This document shows positions 18,502 to 27,022 of a stretch of DNA of 64,000 nt, piece by piece; the stretch's first letter is position 1; each line of letters starts with the position of its first letter. The position numbers were made by a program, and so were the translations under genes. Below the pieces are notes generated by a model. It worked only from the letters and a program-made list of their open reading frames with translations. It did no database searches and was not told the DNA's origin. This DNA comes from Bacillota bacterium (lineage in GTDB: Bacteria > Bacillota > Clostridia > Acetivibrionales > DSM-1351), in NCBI GenBank assembly GCA_023415305.1, contig JAEZKZ010000045.1, forward strand, positions 124,001 to 188,000, in the 5' to 3' direction.

Positions 18502-19302
18502 ATGGGCGAGGTAATTGTAATTACATCTGGGAAAGGCGGTGTTGGTAAAACCACAACAACTGCCAATATCGGTACAGGCCTGGCACTGGCAGGTAATAAG
18601 GTTGTACTGATAGACACTGATATAGGACTTCGAAATCTCGACGTTGTTATGGGACTGGAAAACCGGATAGTATATGACCTGGTTGATGTTGTGGAAGGTG
18701 TTTGTAGAGTAAAACAAGCGTTAATTAAGGATAAAAGATTTGAAGGTCTTTACCTGCTTCCAGCAGCTCAGACAAGAGACAAGTCGGCTGTAACTCCAGA
18801 ACAGATGATCAATTTGGTTAATGAATTAAAGGCAGAATTCAATTATATAATTATTGACTGCCCCGCTGGTATTGAACAGGGCTTTAAGAATGCCATTGCA
18901 GGTGCTAACAGAGGTATAGTAGTAACAACACCCGAGGTATCTGCAGTAAGGGATGCAGACCGTATAGTGGGCTTACTTGAAGCAAACGAGTTAAGAAACC
19001 CAAAACTTCTGATCAACAGGGTTAGACCTGAGATGGTAAAGCGCGGTGACATGATGAGTATTGACGACATAATAGACATATTGGCTATTGATCTGATAGG
19101 AGTTATTCCTGATGATGAGAAAATAGTAATATCAACTAATAGAGGAGAGCCTGCTGTTACTGACGAAAAATCCTTGGCGGGACAAGCTTATAGAAACGTT
19201 ACAAAAAGAATTCAGGGAGAAGAGGTTCCCATACTCAATCTTGAGACTAATGATGGATTTATGGATAAATTTAAAAAACTATTAGGTTTTAAAACTACAT
19301 AA
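18502..19302 (+). CDS. minD: Septum site-determining ATPase MinD
   Basis: Membrane-associated ParA-type ATPase that recruits MinC and positions division. The 266-residue protein has the deviant Walker A SGKGGVGKTT near residue 10, the switch motif DTDIGLRNLDVVMG, and the C-terminal amphipathic membrane-targeting helix FMDKFKKLLGF. The frame opens upstream at 18469, but GGAGG at 18489-18493 points to ATG 18502. minE follows after 13 bases. Confidence 0.97.
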   Translation: MGEVIVITSGKGGVGKTTTTANIGTGLALAGNKVVLIDTDIGLRNLDVVMGLENRIVYDLVDVVEGVCRVKQALIKDKRFEGLYLLPAAQTRDKSAVTPEQMINLVNELKAEFNYIIIDCPAGIEQGFKNAIAGANRGIVVTTPEVSAVRDADRIVGLLEANELRNPKLLINRVRPEMVKRGDMMSIDDIIDILAIDLIGVIPDDEKIVISTNRGEPAVTDEKSLAGQAYRNVTKRIQGEEVPILNLETNDGFMDKFKKLLGFKTT

Positions 19303-19315
19303 GGAGGAATAGGGT

Positions 19316-19600
19316 ATGCTGATTGATTTTTCAAAGATCTTTGGCAGAGCTAAACCATCAAAGGATGTAGCCAAAGAGAGATTGCAACTGGTATTAATAC
19401 ATGACAGGGCAAATGTTTCTCCTGAGTTTCTGGAAATGGTAAAAGGAGAGATAATCAAGGTTATCCAGCACTATATGGAGATTGACGAGAGTGCGCTTGA
19501 TATCCAGCTTACCAGAACAAAAAGCGAAGAAGGGGATAGAATCGTTCCCGCACTAGTAGCTAATATACCTATTAAGAATGTAAGAAATGCAGGTAAATAA
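19316..19600 (+). CDS. minE: Cell division topological specificity factor MinE
   Basis: Stimulates MinD ATPase to drive Min redistribution. The 94-residue protein has the N-terminal MinD-interacting segment (AKERLQLVLIHDRANVSP) followed by the dimerisation domain. Length is normal. AAGGAGGAATAGG precedes ATG 19316. Presence of MinE rather than DivIVA alone suggests an oscillating or gradient Min system, known in several Clostridia. Confidence 0.96.
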   Translation: MLIDFSKIFGRAKPSKDVAKERLQLVLIHDRANVSPEFLEMVKGEIIKVIQHYMEIDESALDIQLTRTKSEEGDRIVPALVANIPIKNVRNAGK

Positions 19601-19623
19601 ATTAAAGGTATGTGATATTAAAC

Positions 19624-20010
19624 ATGAATATAGCGTTTATAGCTCATGATAATAAAAAGGAATTAATGGCAAGCTTTTGCATAGCTTACAAGTATATATT
19701 GCAGGACCACCATCTGGTTGCTACCCGCTCAACAGGGATTGTTATCAATAAGGCCACAGGATTAAATATTAACCTGCTGGCGTATGGGAGTTTGGGGGCG
19801 CAACAGTTGGGGGCAAGGATAGCATGTGATGAAATAGATTTGCTAATCTATTTCAGAGATCCCAATTTTGAGAATGACACAAATACCTTCCTGCTCTTTA
19901 AGCATTGTGATTCCAACAATATACCTTATGCTACAAATATTGCGACAGCCGAGGTTCTTATAAAAGGTCTGGAGCGAGAAGACCTTGCATGGAGAGACTT
20001 ACTAAGATAA
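19624..20010 (+). CDS. mgsA: Methylglyoxal synthase
   Basis: Converts dihydroxyacetone phosphate to methylglyoxal plus phosphate, a bypass of lower glycolysis. The 128-residue product begins MNIAFIAHDNKKEL as expected for the family. It carries the phosphate-site segment ATRSTGIVINKATGL and the conserved SLGAQQLGARIA followed by DLLIYFRDP (catalytic Asp region). A GTG at 19612 is an alternative start, but AAAGG at 19604-19608 is only a few bases from it and far from ATG 19624; I follow family length. It ends the min series before a strong terminator. Confidence 0.93.
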   Translation: MNIAFIAHDNKKELMASFCIAYKYILQDHHLVATRSTGIVINKATGLNINLLAYGSLGAQQLGARIACDEIDLLIYFRDPNFENDTNTFLLFKHCDSNNIPYATNIATAEVLIKGLEREDLAWRDLLR

Positions 20011-20084
20011 AACAATAGGATATTGCTACCTGAGGATTATACAAAATAGTACTATTAGAATATTATATAATAGAATAAACATTT

Positions 20085-20118
20085 ACGGCCCGGGCATTAG
20101 CCCGGGCCGTTCTACGTT
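20085..20118 (+). terminator. Terminator closing the maf-to-mgsA cluster
   Basis: Perfect 11-base arms ACGGCCCGGGC and GCCCGGGCCGT around ATTA, very GC-rich for this region. The T run is offset by six bases. Confidence 0.8.
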
Positions 20119-20236
20119 TTTAGAGAGTAAAATAACCGTTTGTAACTTCTAAACAGAGGTGTAATAATATTCGTCCATATTAAATATAATTTATTAAAAG
20201 TATGGCCAGCAAGGACAAGAATATGGGAGATAGTGT

Positions 20237-21322
20237 ATGGATGAAATGATTGTAAAACCAAAGTACTCACGCCAGATAGGTACTCAAAGAAAAAAGAAGA
20301 GTACAAATGAAAATGAAATGTTGTCTACAATTTTTGCTGTAAAAATGCTGGCTGTGGTAGTATTTCTGTCGGTATTTGCTCTGTGCAAAGCAGCTGATAC
20401 TACAGCCACCAACTATTTCATATCCAAGGTGAAAATTATCACAGCCCAGAACTTTGATACAAATAAGTATTTGTTGAGCACTGCAGCTACACTGGGAATT
20501 AAACTACCGGACAAAAACTCAACAGCACAAGGGAATGTATCAGGTAAAAATGCCGCTCTTGACATCAATTCAGACGAGAATGTGCAGACTTTGTCACAGT
20601 CGGGCAGCAATATGAGGCAAAGTACAGATGAGAGCATACCCGGTAAGGATAGCATAAATGAAAATAATGAGGATATCAATATAAATCAGAACAGTTCCAA
20701 TCAGAAAAGTATAAATCAGATTGGCCCCTTACAGAAGGATACCGACACAAATAGCACGGTTAAAGACACTGTTAACCCTGCCTCAGAAGCTGATGGCGTC
20801 AATGGACAAAATACATTGTCAGAGACAGTTCCTGAAACCCGAAGCAGTTCAATAAGCGACAACCTGCAGGCGCTCACACAGGTACCTGTACTTGAAGAGG
20901 CTGAAATTAAGACGATTGCAGATAAATATTCCTTCGTTATTCCAATCAAGGGACAGATTGACTCACCTTTTGGAATAAGAACTGACCCTTTAAGTGGAAA
21001 AACATCTTTTCACAGCGGTATAGACATAAAAGCCAATATGGGTACCTCAATAAAGGCTGCCCTTGACGGTGAAGTAACTGAAGTAGGCTCAAGTCCGGAG
21101 TATGATAACTATGTGAAGATAAAACACAGTGACGGACTATACACAGTGTATGCTCACTGCTCAATACTTGTAGCAAAGGAAGGGCAGAAGGTAAAGCAAG
21201 GGGATGTTATTGCCAAGGTCGGAGATACCGAGGGATTATCTGGTGCCTATCTGCACTTCGAAGTATGGAAGGGTGACAAGGCAGCAGACCCTGAAAAAAT
21301 TTTGAATCTGTTAAACAAGTAA
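20237..21322 (+). CDS. Membrane-anchored LytM/M23-domain protein, probably SpoIVFA-like
   Basis: The 361-residue protein has a basic N-terminus, one TM helix (about 29-50), a Ser/Asn-rich linker (100-220) and a C-terminal M23 fold (about 230-361). Metal ligands His259 and Asp263 (HSGID) and His307 (YAHCS) remain. The usual HxH reads Tyr338-Leu-His340, so the catalytic histidine is lost. Immediately before spoIVFB, this matches SpoIVFA, a non-enzymatic LytM protein that holds SpoIVFB inactive in the outer forespore membrane. GGGAG precedes ATG 20237. A SpoIIQ-type role is the alternative. Confidence 0.75.
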   Translation: MDEMIVKPKYSRQIGTQRKKKSTNENEMLSTIFAVKMLAVVVFLSVFALCKAADTTATNYFISKVKIITAQNFDTNKYLLSTAATLGIKLPDKNSTAQGNVSGKNAALDINSDENVQTLSQSGSNMRQSTDESIPGKDSINENNEDININQNSSNQKSINQIGPLQKDTDTNSTVKDTVNPASEADGVNGQNTLSETVPETRSSSISDNLQALTQVPVLEEAEIKTIADKYSFVIPIKGQIDSPFGIRTDPLSGKTSFHSGIDIKANMGTSIKAALDGEVTEVGSSPEYDNYVKIKHSDGLYTVYAHCSILVAKEGQKVKQGDVIAKVGDTEGLSGAYLHFEVWKGDKAADPEKILNLLNK

Positions 21323-21331
21323 TATTAAAAG

Positions 21332-21366
21332 AAGCTTGAATCGGTCTTACCGGTTCAAGCCTTTTA
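21332..21366 (+). terminator. Hairpin terminator between the LytM protein and spoIVFB
   Basis: 12-base arms (21334-21345, 21349-21360) with one G-T wobble and a 3-base loop, followed by CTTTTAATTT. Read-through or a further promoter would be needed for spoIVFB. Confidence 0.75.
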
Positions 21367-21370
21367 ATTT

Positions 21371-21396
21371 GGTGCATCCAGCCAAGCTGGAGCACC
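21371..21396 (+). promoter_or_regulatory. Hairpin just upstream of the spoIVFB ribosome site
   Basis: GGTGC-A-TCCAGC and GCTGGA-GCACC pair over 11 bases with one bulged A and a CAA loop. GAGGTG starts 8 bases later. It resembles the hairpin-before-ribosome-site arrangement of several other genes here. Confidence 0.4.
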
Positions 21397-21414
21397 CAGA
21401 CATAGAGGTGAACC

Positions 21415-22332
21415 TTGAGATTTTCGTTATGGATATACAAAGACTTTGGGAAGCTGAAGATTTCAATTAATCTACTAATCATTGCATTTGCTGCATTAGC
21501 CTTTATTACCGGAACCCTTCCTGAATATTTTCTGACACTGCTATCCATTACCTTGCATGAAGCCGGGCACGCAACAACAGCAATTTTTTCAGGAGGAAAG
21601 ATCTATAATGTAAGGGTTATGCCGGTTGGACTAAATGCTGAAATGGATAACGGATATTGCAGAAAGCTTAACAGATTAATCATATATTTTGCCGGTCCCC
21701 TTGTAAGCTTTAGCTTGGCTGGAATATTCAAGGTATTGCTTATTGTGGGCTTCACAAATCAATATGTAATTGTGGGGCTATACACAAATTTGTACCTTGC
21801 GGTTTTTAATATGCTTCCGGTTTCTCCTCTTGACGGTGGCAGGATACTTGTTGAACTTGCAGCAGCAAAATTTGGATTAATAAGGGCTGGAAAAAGAATG
21901 AAGCAGGTATCTGCAATTTTATCGGTAATTATTATTGCAATAGGTCTGGTAAGTCTTTACAGAGATAACAAGAGAAGTATAAGTTTGATAATCATAGGGA
22001 TTTACATTTTCATGTATTTAGGAGCTAATAAGGAGGAGACAGCCTTAATGAGTATTAAAAGCCTATTATTCAGAAAAGCAAGAGTTATAAGAAAAGGTAT
22101 TTATCCTGTTCGGGAGATTGTTGTCTTAAAAAGCGTAAAACTTGCCGAAGTTATCAAGGCTATGGACTATGTAGACAGGTTTCACATAGTAAATATACTG
22201 GATGAAAATCTAAGAGTTATAAAGGTTATGACAGAGCAGGAGATTATTGACGAAGCTGTAAGAAACGCCCCCGATACGACGTTTGAAAATTTAATGCATA
22301 TAGAGTATAATGTTCATAATGAGGTCAAATAG
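21415..22332 (+). CDS. spoIVFB: Intramembrane metalloprotease SpoIVFB (M50) with C-terminal CBS-like region
   Basis: Site-2-type protease that cleaves pro-sigma-K in the mother cell during sporulation. The 305-residue protein has a zinc motif HEAGH (His48-His52) in one TM helix, a second motif SPLDGGR with Asp140, and about six hydrophobic segments. A soluble C-terminal region (about 225-305) resembles the ATP-sensing CBS domain of the B. subtilis enzyme. The TTG 21415 start is supported by GAGGTGAA upstream and by the absence of any in-frame ATG before the membrane domain. Confidence 0.9.
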   Translation: MRFSLWIYKDFGKLKISINLLIIAFAALAFITGTLPEYFLTLLSITLHEAGHATTAIFSGGKIYNVRVMPVGLNAEMDNGYCRKLNRLIIYFAGPLVSFSLAGIFKVLLIVGFTNQYVIVGLYTNLYLAVFNMLPVSPLDGGRILVELAAAKFGLIRAGKRMKQVSAILSVIIIAIGLVSLYRDNKRSISLIIIGIYIFMYLGANKEETALMSIKSLLFRKARVIRKGIYPVREIVVLKSVKLAEVIKAMDYVDRFHIVNILDENLRVIKVMTEQEIIDEAVRNAPDTTFENLMHIEYNVHNEVK

Positions 22333-22358
22333 CATCTGACATAAAATGGGGGTTACTT

Positions 22359-23204
22359 ATGTACAAGATAGTTAGAAAAGAGATTTTAAATCCTTCTGTT
22401 GTACTAATGGATATTGAAGCACCATATGTTGCCCGTAAGGCTGAACCAGGTCAGTTTATTATTTTCAGAATAAATGAATCTGGAGAGAGAATTCCGCTTA
22501 CAATAGCAGACTATAACAGAGAAAATGGTACTGTAACGATTATATACCAAATAGTAGGAAAGACTACACGAGTTCTGTCTGAAATGAATGAAGGAGAATA
22601 CCTTCTTGATTTTGTAGGTCCTCTGGGGGTAGCCTCACACCTTGATGGTTATAATAAGGTCGCCGTAATTGGCGGAGGTCTGGGAACGGCAATTGCGTAC
22701 CCACAGGCAAAGAAACTTCACGCTCTTGGAGCAGAAGTCCATGCCATAACAGGTTTCAGGAATAAGGATCTGATTATCCTCGAAAAGGAAATGGGTGCAG
22801 TCAGTGATAAATTAATCGTTGCTACCGACGACGGTTCAAACGGAAATAAGGGTTTTGTTACCAACGTTCTCAAACAGTTGATTGAGGAAGGTAATAAATA
22901 TGATTTGGTAATTGCAATAGGCCCATTGGTAATGATGAAGGCTGTAAGCAATATGACCAGAGAATTCGGAATTAAGACTCTGGTCAGCATGAATCCTGTT
23001 ATGATAGACGGTACAGGAATGTGCGGAGGCTGCAGACTTACCGTTGGCGGAAAAACAAAATTTGCATGTGTTGACGGACCGGATTTTGACGGACACGAAG
23101 TAGATTTTGATGAAGCAATGAGAAGGCAGGGAATGTATAAAAAACACGAAAGTGAATCTACGGAACTTCATGTGTGCAGACTCGGAGGTGCTACCAATGC
23201 CTAA
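22359..23204 (+). CDS. nfnA: NfnA: NADH-dependent reduced ferredoxin:NADP+ oxidoreductase, FAD/[2Fe-2S] subunit
   Basis: With NfnB, it couples NADH and reduced ferredoxin oxidation to NADP+ reduction by flavin-based electron bifurcation, supplying NADPH in anaerobes. The 281-residue protein has a ferredoxin-reductase fold: a flavin-binding barrel (IPLTIADYN), a nucleotide domain (VIGGGLGTAIAYP) and a C-terminal Cys cluster MCGGCRLTVGG…CVDGPDFDGHEVDF. GGGGG precedes ATG 22359. nfnB overlaps it by 8 bases, so translation is coupled. Confidence 0.92.
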   Translation: MYKIVRKEILNPSVVLMDIEAPYVARKAEPGQFIIFRINESGERIPLTIADYNRENGTVTIIYQIVGKTTRVLSEMNEGEYLLDFVGPLGVASHLDGYNKVAVIGGGLGTAIAYPQAKKLHALGAEVHAITGFRNKDLIILEKEMGAVSDKLIVATDDGSNGNKGFVTNVLKQLIEEGNKYDLVIAIGPLVMMKAVSNMTREFGIKTLVSMNPVMIDGTGMCGGCRLTVGGKTKFACVDGPDFDGHEVDFDEAMRRQGMYKKHESESTELHVCRLGGATNA

Positions 23205-24591
23205 TATGGCTTTAAATAAAGTGAAAATGCCCGAACAGGATCCTAATATAAGAAATAAAAACTTTAAGGAAGTAGCCTTGGGCTATGATGAGGCTATGGC
23301 TGTTGAGGAGGCGCAGAGGTGCCTGAACTGCAAGCATAAGCCATGTGTGGACGGATGTCCGGTAAATGTTAAAATTCCTGAATTTATTCAGCTGGTGGCT
23401 GATGGTAAGTTCGAAGAGGCTTACTATAAAATTAGAGAAACAAACAGTTTGCCTGCAGTTTGTGGAAGAGTCTGTCCCCAGGAAACTCAGTGCGAGCAGC
23501 TCTGTGTCAGAGCAAAAAAAGGTGAATCTGTGGGTATAGGTCGTCTTGAGCGCTTTGTGGCAGATTGGTACATGACCAACTGTAAAAAAGAAGAAGTAAA
23601 ACCAGAGAGTAATGGGATAAAGGTTGCTGTTGTGGGCTCAGGTCCGGCAGGACTAACCTGTGCTGGTGATCTGGCAAAGCTGGGCTATGATGTTACTATA
23701 TTTGAGGCATTTCATGTACCCGGAGGCGTCCTTATGTATGGAATCCCGGAATTCCGTCTCCCTAAAAAACTTGTACAGGAAGAAATACAAACTGTAAAAG
23801 ACCTGGGTGTTAAAATTCAGACCAATATGGTTATTGGAAAGGTACTATCAATAGAGGACCTTAGGGCCGAAGGCTTTAAAGCAGTATTTATCGGTTCTGG
23901 TGCAGGCTTGCCAAGCTTTATGGGCATTCCTGGAGAAAACTTGAACGGTGTATATTCTGCAAACGAGTTCCTTACAAGAATAAATCTTATGAGTGCTTAC
24001 CAATTCCCAAATACTGATACTCCTGTTTTTGTAGGAAAAAATGTGGCAGTTGTAGGCGGCGGAAACGTTGCTATGGATGCAGCTAGAAGTGCAAAGCGGC
24101 TTGGGGCAGAAAATGTTTATATAATTTATAGACGTTCTGAAGCAGAGCTTCCTGCCAGACTTGAAGAAGTTCATCATGCTAAGGAAGAGGGAATTATTTT
24201 CAAATTATTGACAAATCCTAAGCAGATTATCGGTACTGAGGACGGCTGGGTGAAAGGCATGGAATGCGTTGAAATGGAACTGGGTGAACCCGACAAATCC
24301 GGCAGAAGAAGACCTATTGAGAAGAAAGGCTCTGAGCACGTGGTTGAGCTTGAAACGGTCATCATTGCAATTGGACAATCTCCAAACCCGTTGATATCCT
24401 CAACGACACCGGGACTTGATATTCAATCCTGGGGAGGGATAATTGTTGAAGAAGAAACAGGTGCCACCAGTAAAAGCGGTGTTTACGCCGGCGGAGATGC
24501 AGTAACAGGTGCTGCTACCGTTATATTGGCCATGGGTGCCGGAAAAAAAGCCGCTGAGGCTATGGATAAATATATCCGCAGTCAAAAATAA
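23197..24591 (+). CDS. nfnB: NfnB: NADPH-dependent glutamate synthase-like subunit
   Basis: Large subunit of the bifurcating transhydrogenase. Of 464 residues, the N-terminus holds two Cys groups (CLNCKHKPCVDGCP and CGRVCPQETQCEQLC) for [4Fe-4S] clusters. A FAD site VVGSGPAGLTCAG and an NADPH site VVGGGNVAMDAAR follow. The family also contains the GltD small subunit of glutamate synthase, but pairing with nfnA and lack of gltB favour Nfn. GGAGG at 23183-23187 sets the ATG 23197 start; the upstream open frame lies inside nfnA. Confidence 0.92.
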   Translation: MPNMALNKVKMPEQDPNIRNKNFKEVALGYDEAMAVEEAQRCLNCKHKPCVDGCPVNVKIPEFIQLVADGKFEEAYYKIRETNSLPAVCGRVCPQETQCEQLCVRAKKGESVGIGRLERFVADWYMTNCKKEEVKPESNGIKVAVVGSGPAGLTCAGDLAKLGYDVTIFEAFHVPGGVLMYGIPEFRLPKKLVQEEIQTVKDLGVKIQTNMVIGKVLSIEDLRAEGFKAVFIGSGAGLPSFMGIPGENLNGVYSANEFLTRINLMSAYQFPNTDTPVFVGKNVAVVGGGNVAMDAARSAKRLGAENVYIIYRRSEAELPARLEEVHHAKEEGIIFKLLTNPKQIIGTEDGWVKGMECVEMELGEPDKSGRRRPIEKKGSEHVVELETVIIAIGQSPNPLISSTTPGLDIQSWGGIIVEEETGATSKSGVYAGGDAVTGAATVILAMGAGKKAAEAMDKYIRSQK

Positions 24592-24697
24592 CTCAAATCT
24601 CTATAGATACTATTAAATCTAAGCTATTTCAGTAGGGTATAACTCTGCTGATACTTGAATAAAAAAATGCTGAGGCAGGAAAAAGGAGAAAAGATTA

Positions 24698-25144
24698 ATG
24701 AAGACATGGGTATTGTACCACAGTAAGGGCGGTAACACTAAAAAAATTGCTGATGCTATAGCTGAGGAGCTGGAGGAGGTCCTTAAATCTGAACAAATTC
24801 CTCCTGCATATCCACCTGAGAATGTGTCTCTGCTGTTTTTAGGAACAGGAGAGTACGCTGGAAAGCCTGATCCTAAAATGATGGAATTCATAAGAACGCT
24901 GACACCTAACAGGGCTAAAAATGTAGCGGTGTTTGGCACCAGCGGAAGCGGGGTAGCAGATGGTAAAGCAATTACAGCAGTAAAAGCTCAGCTCAGGGAA
25001 AAGGGTATTAATGTTATTGATGAAAGCTTTTGCTGCAAGGGCAAGTACTTTATATTCATGAATAGAAAAAATCCTGATGCCAATGAAATTAAGAGTGCGA
25101 AAGACTATGCGAGAAGAGTGTATAACAGTTTAAAAGGTAATTAG
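24698..25144 (+). CDS. Flavodoxin-like protein
   Basis: The 148-residue protein has the flavodoxin N-terminal phosphate-binding segment YHSKGGNTKKIADAIAEEL, then LFLGTGEYAGKPDPKM and AVFGTSGSG, which match FMN-contact loops. It is probably a small electron carrier or flavodoxin-family NAD(P)H reductase. AAAAGGAG precedes ATG 24698. It sits 106 bases after nfnB and may depend on the same transcript. The exact partner is unknown. Confidence 0.85.
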   Translation: MKTWVLYHSKGGNTKKIADAIAEELEEVLKSEQIPPAYPPENVSLLFLGTGEYAGKPDPKMMEFIRTLTPNRAKNVAVFGTSGSGVADGKAITAVKAQLREKGINVIDESFCCKGKYFIFMNRKNPDANEIKSAKDYARRVYNSLKGN

Positions 25145-25162
25145 CACTTAGTATTACAATAA

Positions 25163-25220
25163 GCCCGGCGTGTGGAATGCAAAACTTGTGAATTGCATAC
25201 CATAGGTCGGGTATTTTTTT
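25163..25220 (+). terminator. Terminator after the flavodoxin-like gene
   Basis: GCCCGGC and GTCGGGT base arms with an inner ATGCAA/TTGCAT stem, followed by TATTTTTTT. Confidence 0.75.
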
Positions 25221-25407
25221 AAGTTTTCGTCATTCAATAATATAATACTTCAATTAATTTTTATCAATACTGTAGAATTTGAATTTAATTTTGATAATAT
25301 GTGAATGTAAAATATTATATTTTTCTATTAAATAATTTGAACCTTTCTAGATGTTTTGTCTCTTATATAGATAAGGAGCTCCCAAAAAGTACGAAAGGAG
25401 ATAATGA

Positions 25408-25989
25408 GTGGAACATACAGAATTGGTAAGGAAATGCCAAATGGACAATATTGAAGGCTTTAATGAGTTGTATAAGTTGTATGCGCAAAAGGCTTATCGA
25501 ACAGCCTGTTTTATTGCGGGGAATACTCAAGTAGCCGAAGACATTGTTCAAGAGGCTTTTACGCAATGCTTTTTTGAAATTAAAAATCTCAAAAATCCAG
25601 AACTTTTTAATAGCTGGTTTTACAGTATACTGGTGCGATTGGGATGGAAGATCTCTGGTAAGTGTAAAAAGGTACTTTCAAATGAAACCAGTATTTTTGA
25701 AATGGAGTTTTTTAGATCAAATGAAAATACTGAGGATTTACTCCTGCGGAAAGAGACTCATGAGAAAGTCAATGAAGCTCTGCAGAAATTAAGTATTACA
25801 CTTAGAACTACCGTAATTCTTTACTATTACAATCAGCTTTCCATTAAGGAAATTTCAGAGATAATGAATTGCTTTCAAGGTACAGTAAAATCAAGATTAC
25901 ACACTGCCAGAAAGCTTATTGGAAAAGCTTTGGACAGTTATATGTCTCCCGATATTTCGGCATCTGGAATTTTGAGAAGGGGTGTTTAA
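25408..25989 (+). CDS. ECF-type RNA polymerase sigma factor
   Basis: Extracytoplasmic-function sigma factor of 193 residues. Region 2 is recognisable near 15-75 (GNTQVAEDIVQEAFTQCF), and region 4 near 125-175 has the helix-turn-helix YYNQLSIKEISEIMNCFQGTVKSRL. It starts at GTG 25408 behind AAAGGAG. The next gene, 3 bases on, encodes a membrane protein of anti-sigma layout. A TGAACC…GTCT pair at 25338-25361 faintly resembles an autoregulatory ECF promoter, but its spacing is short. Confidence 0.92.
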   Translation: MEHTELVRKCQMDNIEGFNELYKLYAQKAYRTACFIAGNTQVAEDIVQEAFTQCFFEIKNLKNPELFNSWFYSILVRLGWKISGKCKKVLSNETSIFEMEFFRSNENTEDLLLRKETHEKVNEALQKLSITLRTTVILYYYNQLSIKEISEIMNCFQGTVKSRLHTARKLIGKALDSYMSPDISASGILRRGV

Positions 25990-25992
25990 ACG

Positions 25993-26937
25993 ATGAATAA
26001 TAATGACATTGATAGTGTGATTAAAGATTCTTTAACCATGAGGTTAGATAGCTTTGAGCTCAGAGAAGAAGTTTTTACCAGGGTACAAGCTAACTTAAGC
26101 AATCCTAAAAAGAGGAATGAGTATAGATCTTTTAAAATACATTACAACAGGACTAATTCATTTAAATCAGTTGTTAGCTTCATGTGTGGATTAGTTATAT
26201 TTTGCAGCCTGTCGTTAGTGATTTTTCCTGAAGCAAGAGTTTTTGCGTCAAATACTATTAATACAATAAAAACTATCTTTGTTTTAGACGGTGCTAAAAT
26301 TGTTGAGGTAGGGCAGGATTTTCCTCTGTTAAATAATGGTTATAACAATGGGATATCATTGAATTTAAATGATAGTGAGATAGAGGAAAAAGTCGGATAT
26401 CAAGTTGTTATTCCATCTACTTTATCTGACGAATTTTATTTATTCAGTAAGCAAATAGTTCTGCACTTAGGAAAGAGTGTCAGTTATGAGACAAATGAAA
26501 GGATTCAACCAATTTGTGAAAAGGCGACGGTTGATGATATTGAGTTAGAGAAACTTAAAGAGTATAATCCTTCAAGAAGCCTGGTGGGATTCTATTCTAA
26601 CCAAGATGGAGAAATATGTTTAATGGTAATGAAATCACCAGATAAATATAAAGAATTTGTTGATTACCTAAAAAAATCTAATAATAATTATGAAGAGATC
26701 AAAATAGGTGATTCAGAAGGCTTCTGGGCAGAGCTAAAAAAGCCTGTATATCCTGATGGTGATATGACTCAGAAACCTTCTGAGATCATTAGTTCATATA
26801 TTGTTTGTTGGGTATATAATGACTTATTGTATTATATGGGTACAGATGTTGATATGAGTACAAATAGACTCAATTTGTCTCCTGAAATGGGGATAAGAAT
26901 TGCAGAATCTTTTATGGCAAGCCAAAGGAAGGATTAA
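25993..26937 (+). CDS. Predicted anti-sigma factor, single-pass membrane protein
   Basis: Probably binds and silences the preceding ECF sigma factor until an envelope signal arrives. Of 314 residues, the N-terminal 55 are cytoplasmic and charged, about 58-80 form one TM helix (VVSFMCGLVIFCSLSLVIFP), and the rest is an extracytoplasmic domain resembling DUF4367-like sensors. No zinc-binding HxxxCxxC motif is visible, so it is not a classical ZAS anti-sigma. The 3-base spacing from the sigma gene is the main functional evidence. Confidence 0.75.
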   Translation: MNNNDIDSVIKDSLTMRLDSFELREEVFTRVQANLSNPKKRNEYRSFKIHYNRTNSFKSVVSFMCGLVIFCSLSLVIFPEARVFASNTINTIKTIFVLDGAKIVEVGQDFPLLNNGYNNGISLNLNDSEIEEKVGYQVVIPSTLSDEFYLFSKQIVLHLGKSVSYETNERIQPICEKATVDDIELEKLKEYNPSRSLVGFYSNQDGEICLMVMKSPDKYKEFVDYLKKSNNNYEEIKIGDSEGFWAELKKPVYPDGDMTQKPSEIISSYIVCWVYNDLLYYMGTDVDMSTNRLNLSPEMGIRIAESFMASQRKD

Positions 26938-26953
26938 ATTGATGTATAATATG

Positions 26954-26992
26954 AGCAGGGGGCCATTTGTGGCAGTCCCTGCTTATTTTTTC
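26954..26992 (+). terminator. Terminator after the sigma/anti-sigma pair
   Basis: AGCAGGG (26954-26960) and CCCTGCT (26977-26983) with an inner GCCA/TGGC stem, then TATTTTTT. The convergent gene ends 31 bases beyond. Confidence 0.85.
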
Positions 26993-27022
26993 TATTTTAA
27001 CTTGTAGGATCAATGTGTTTAG

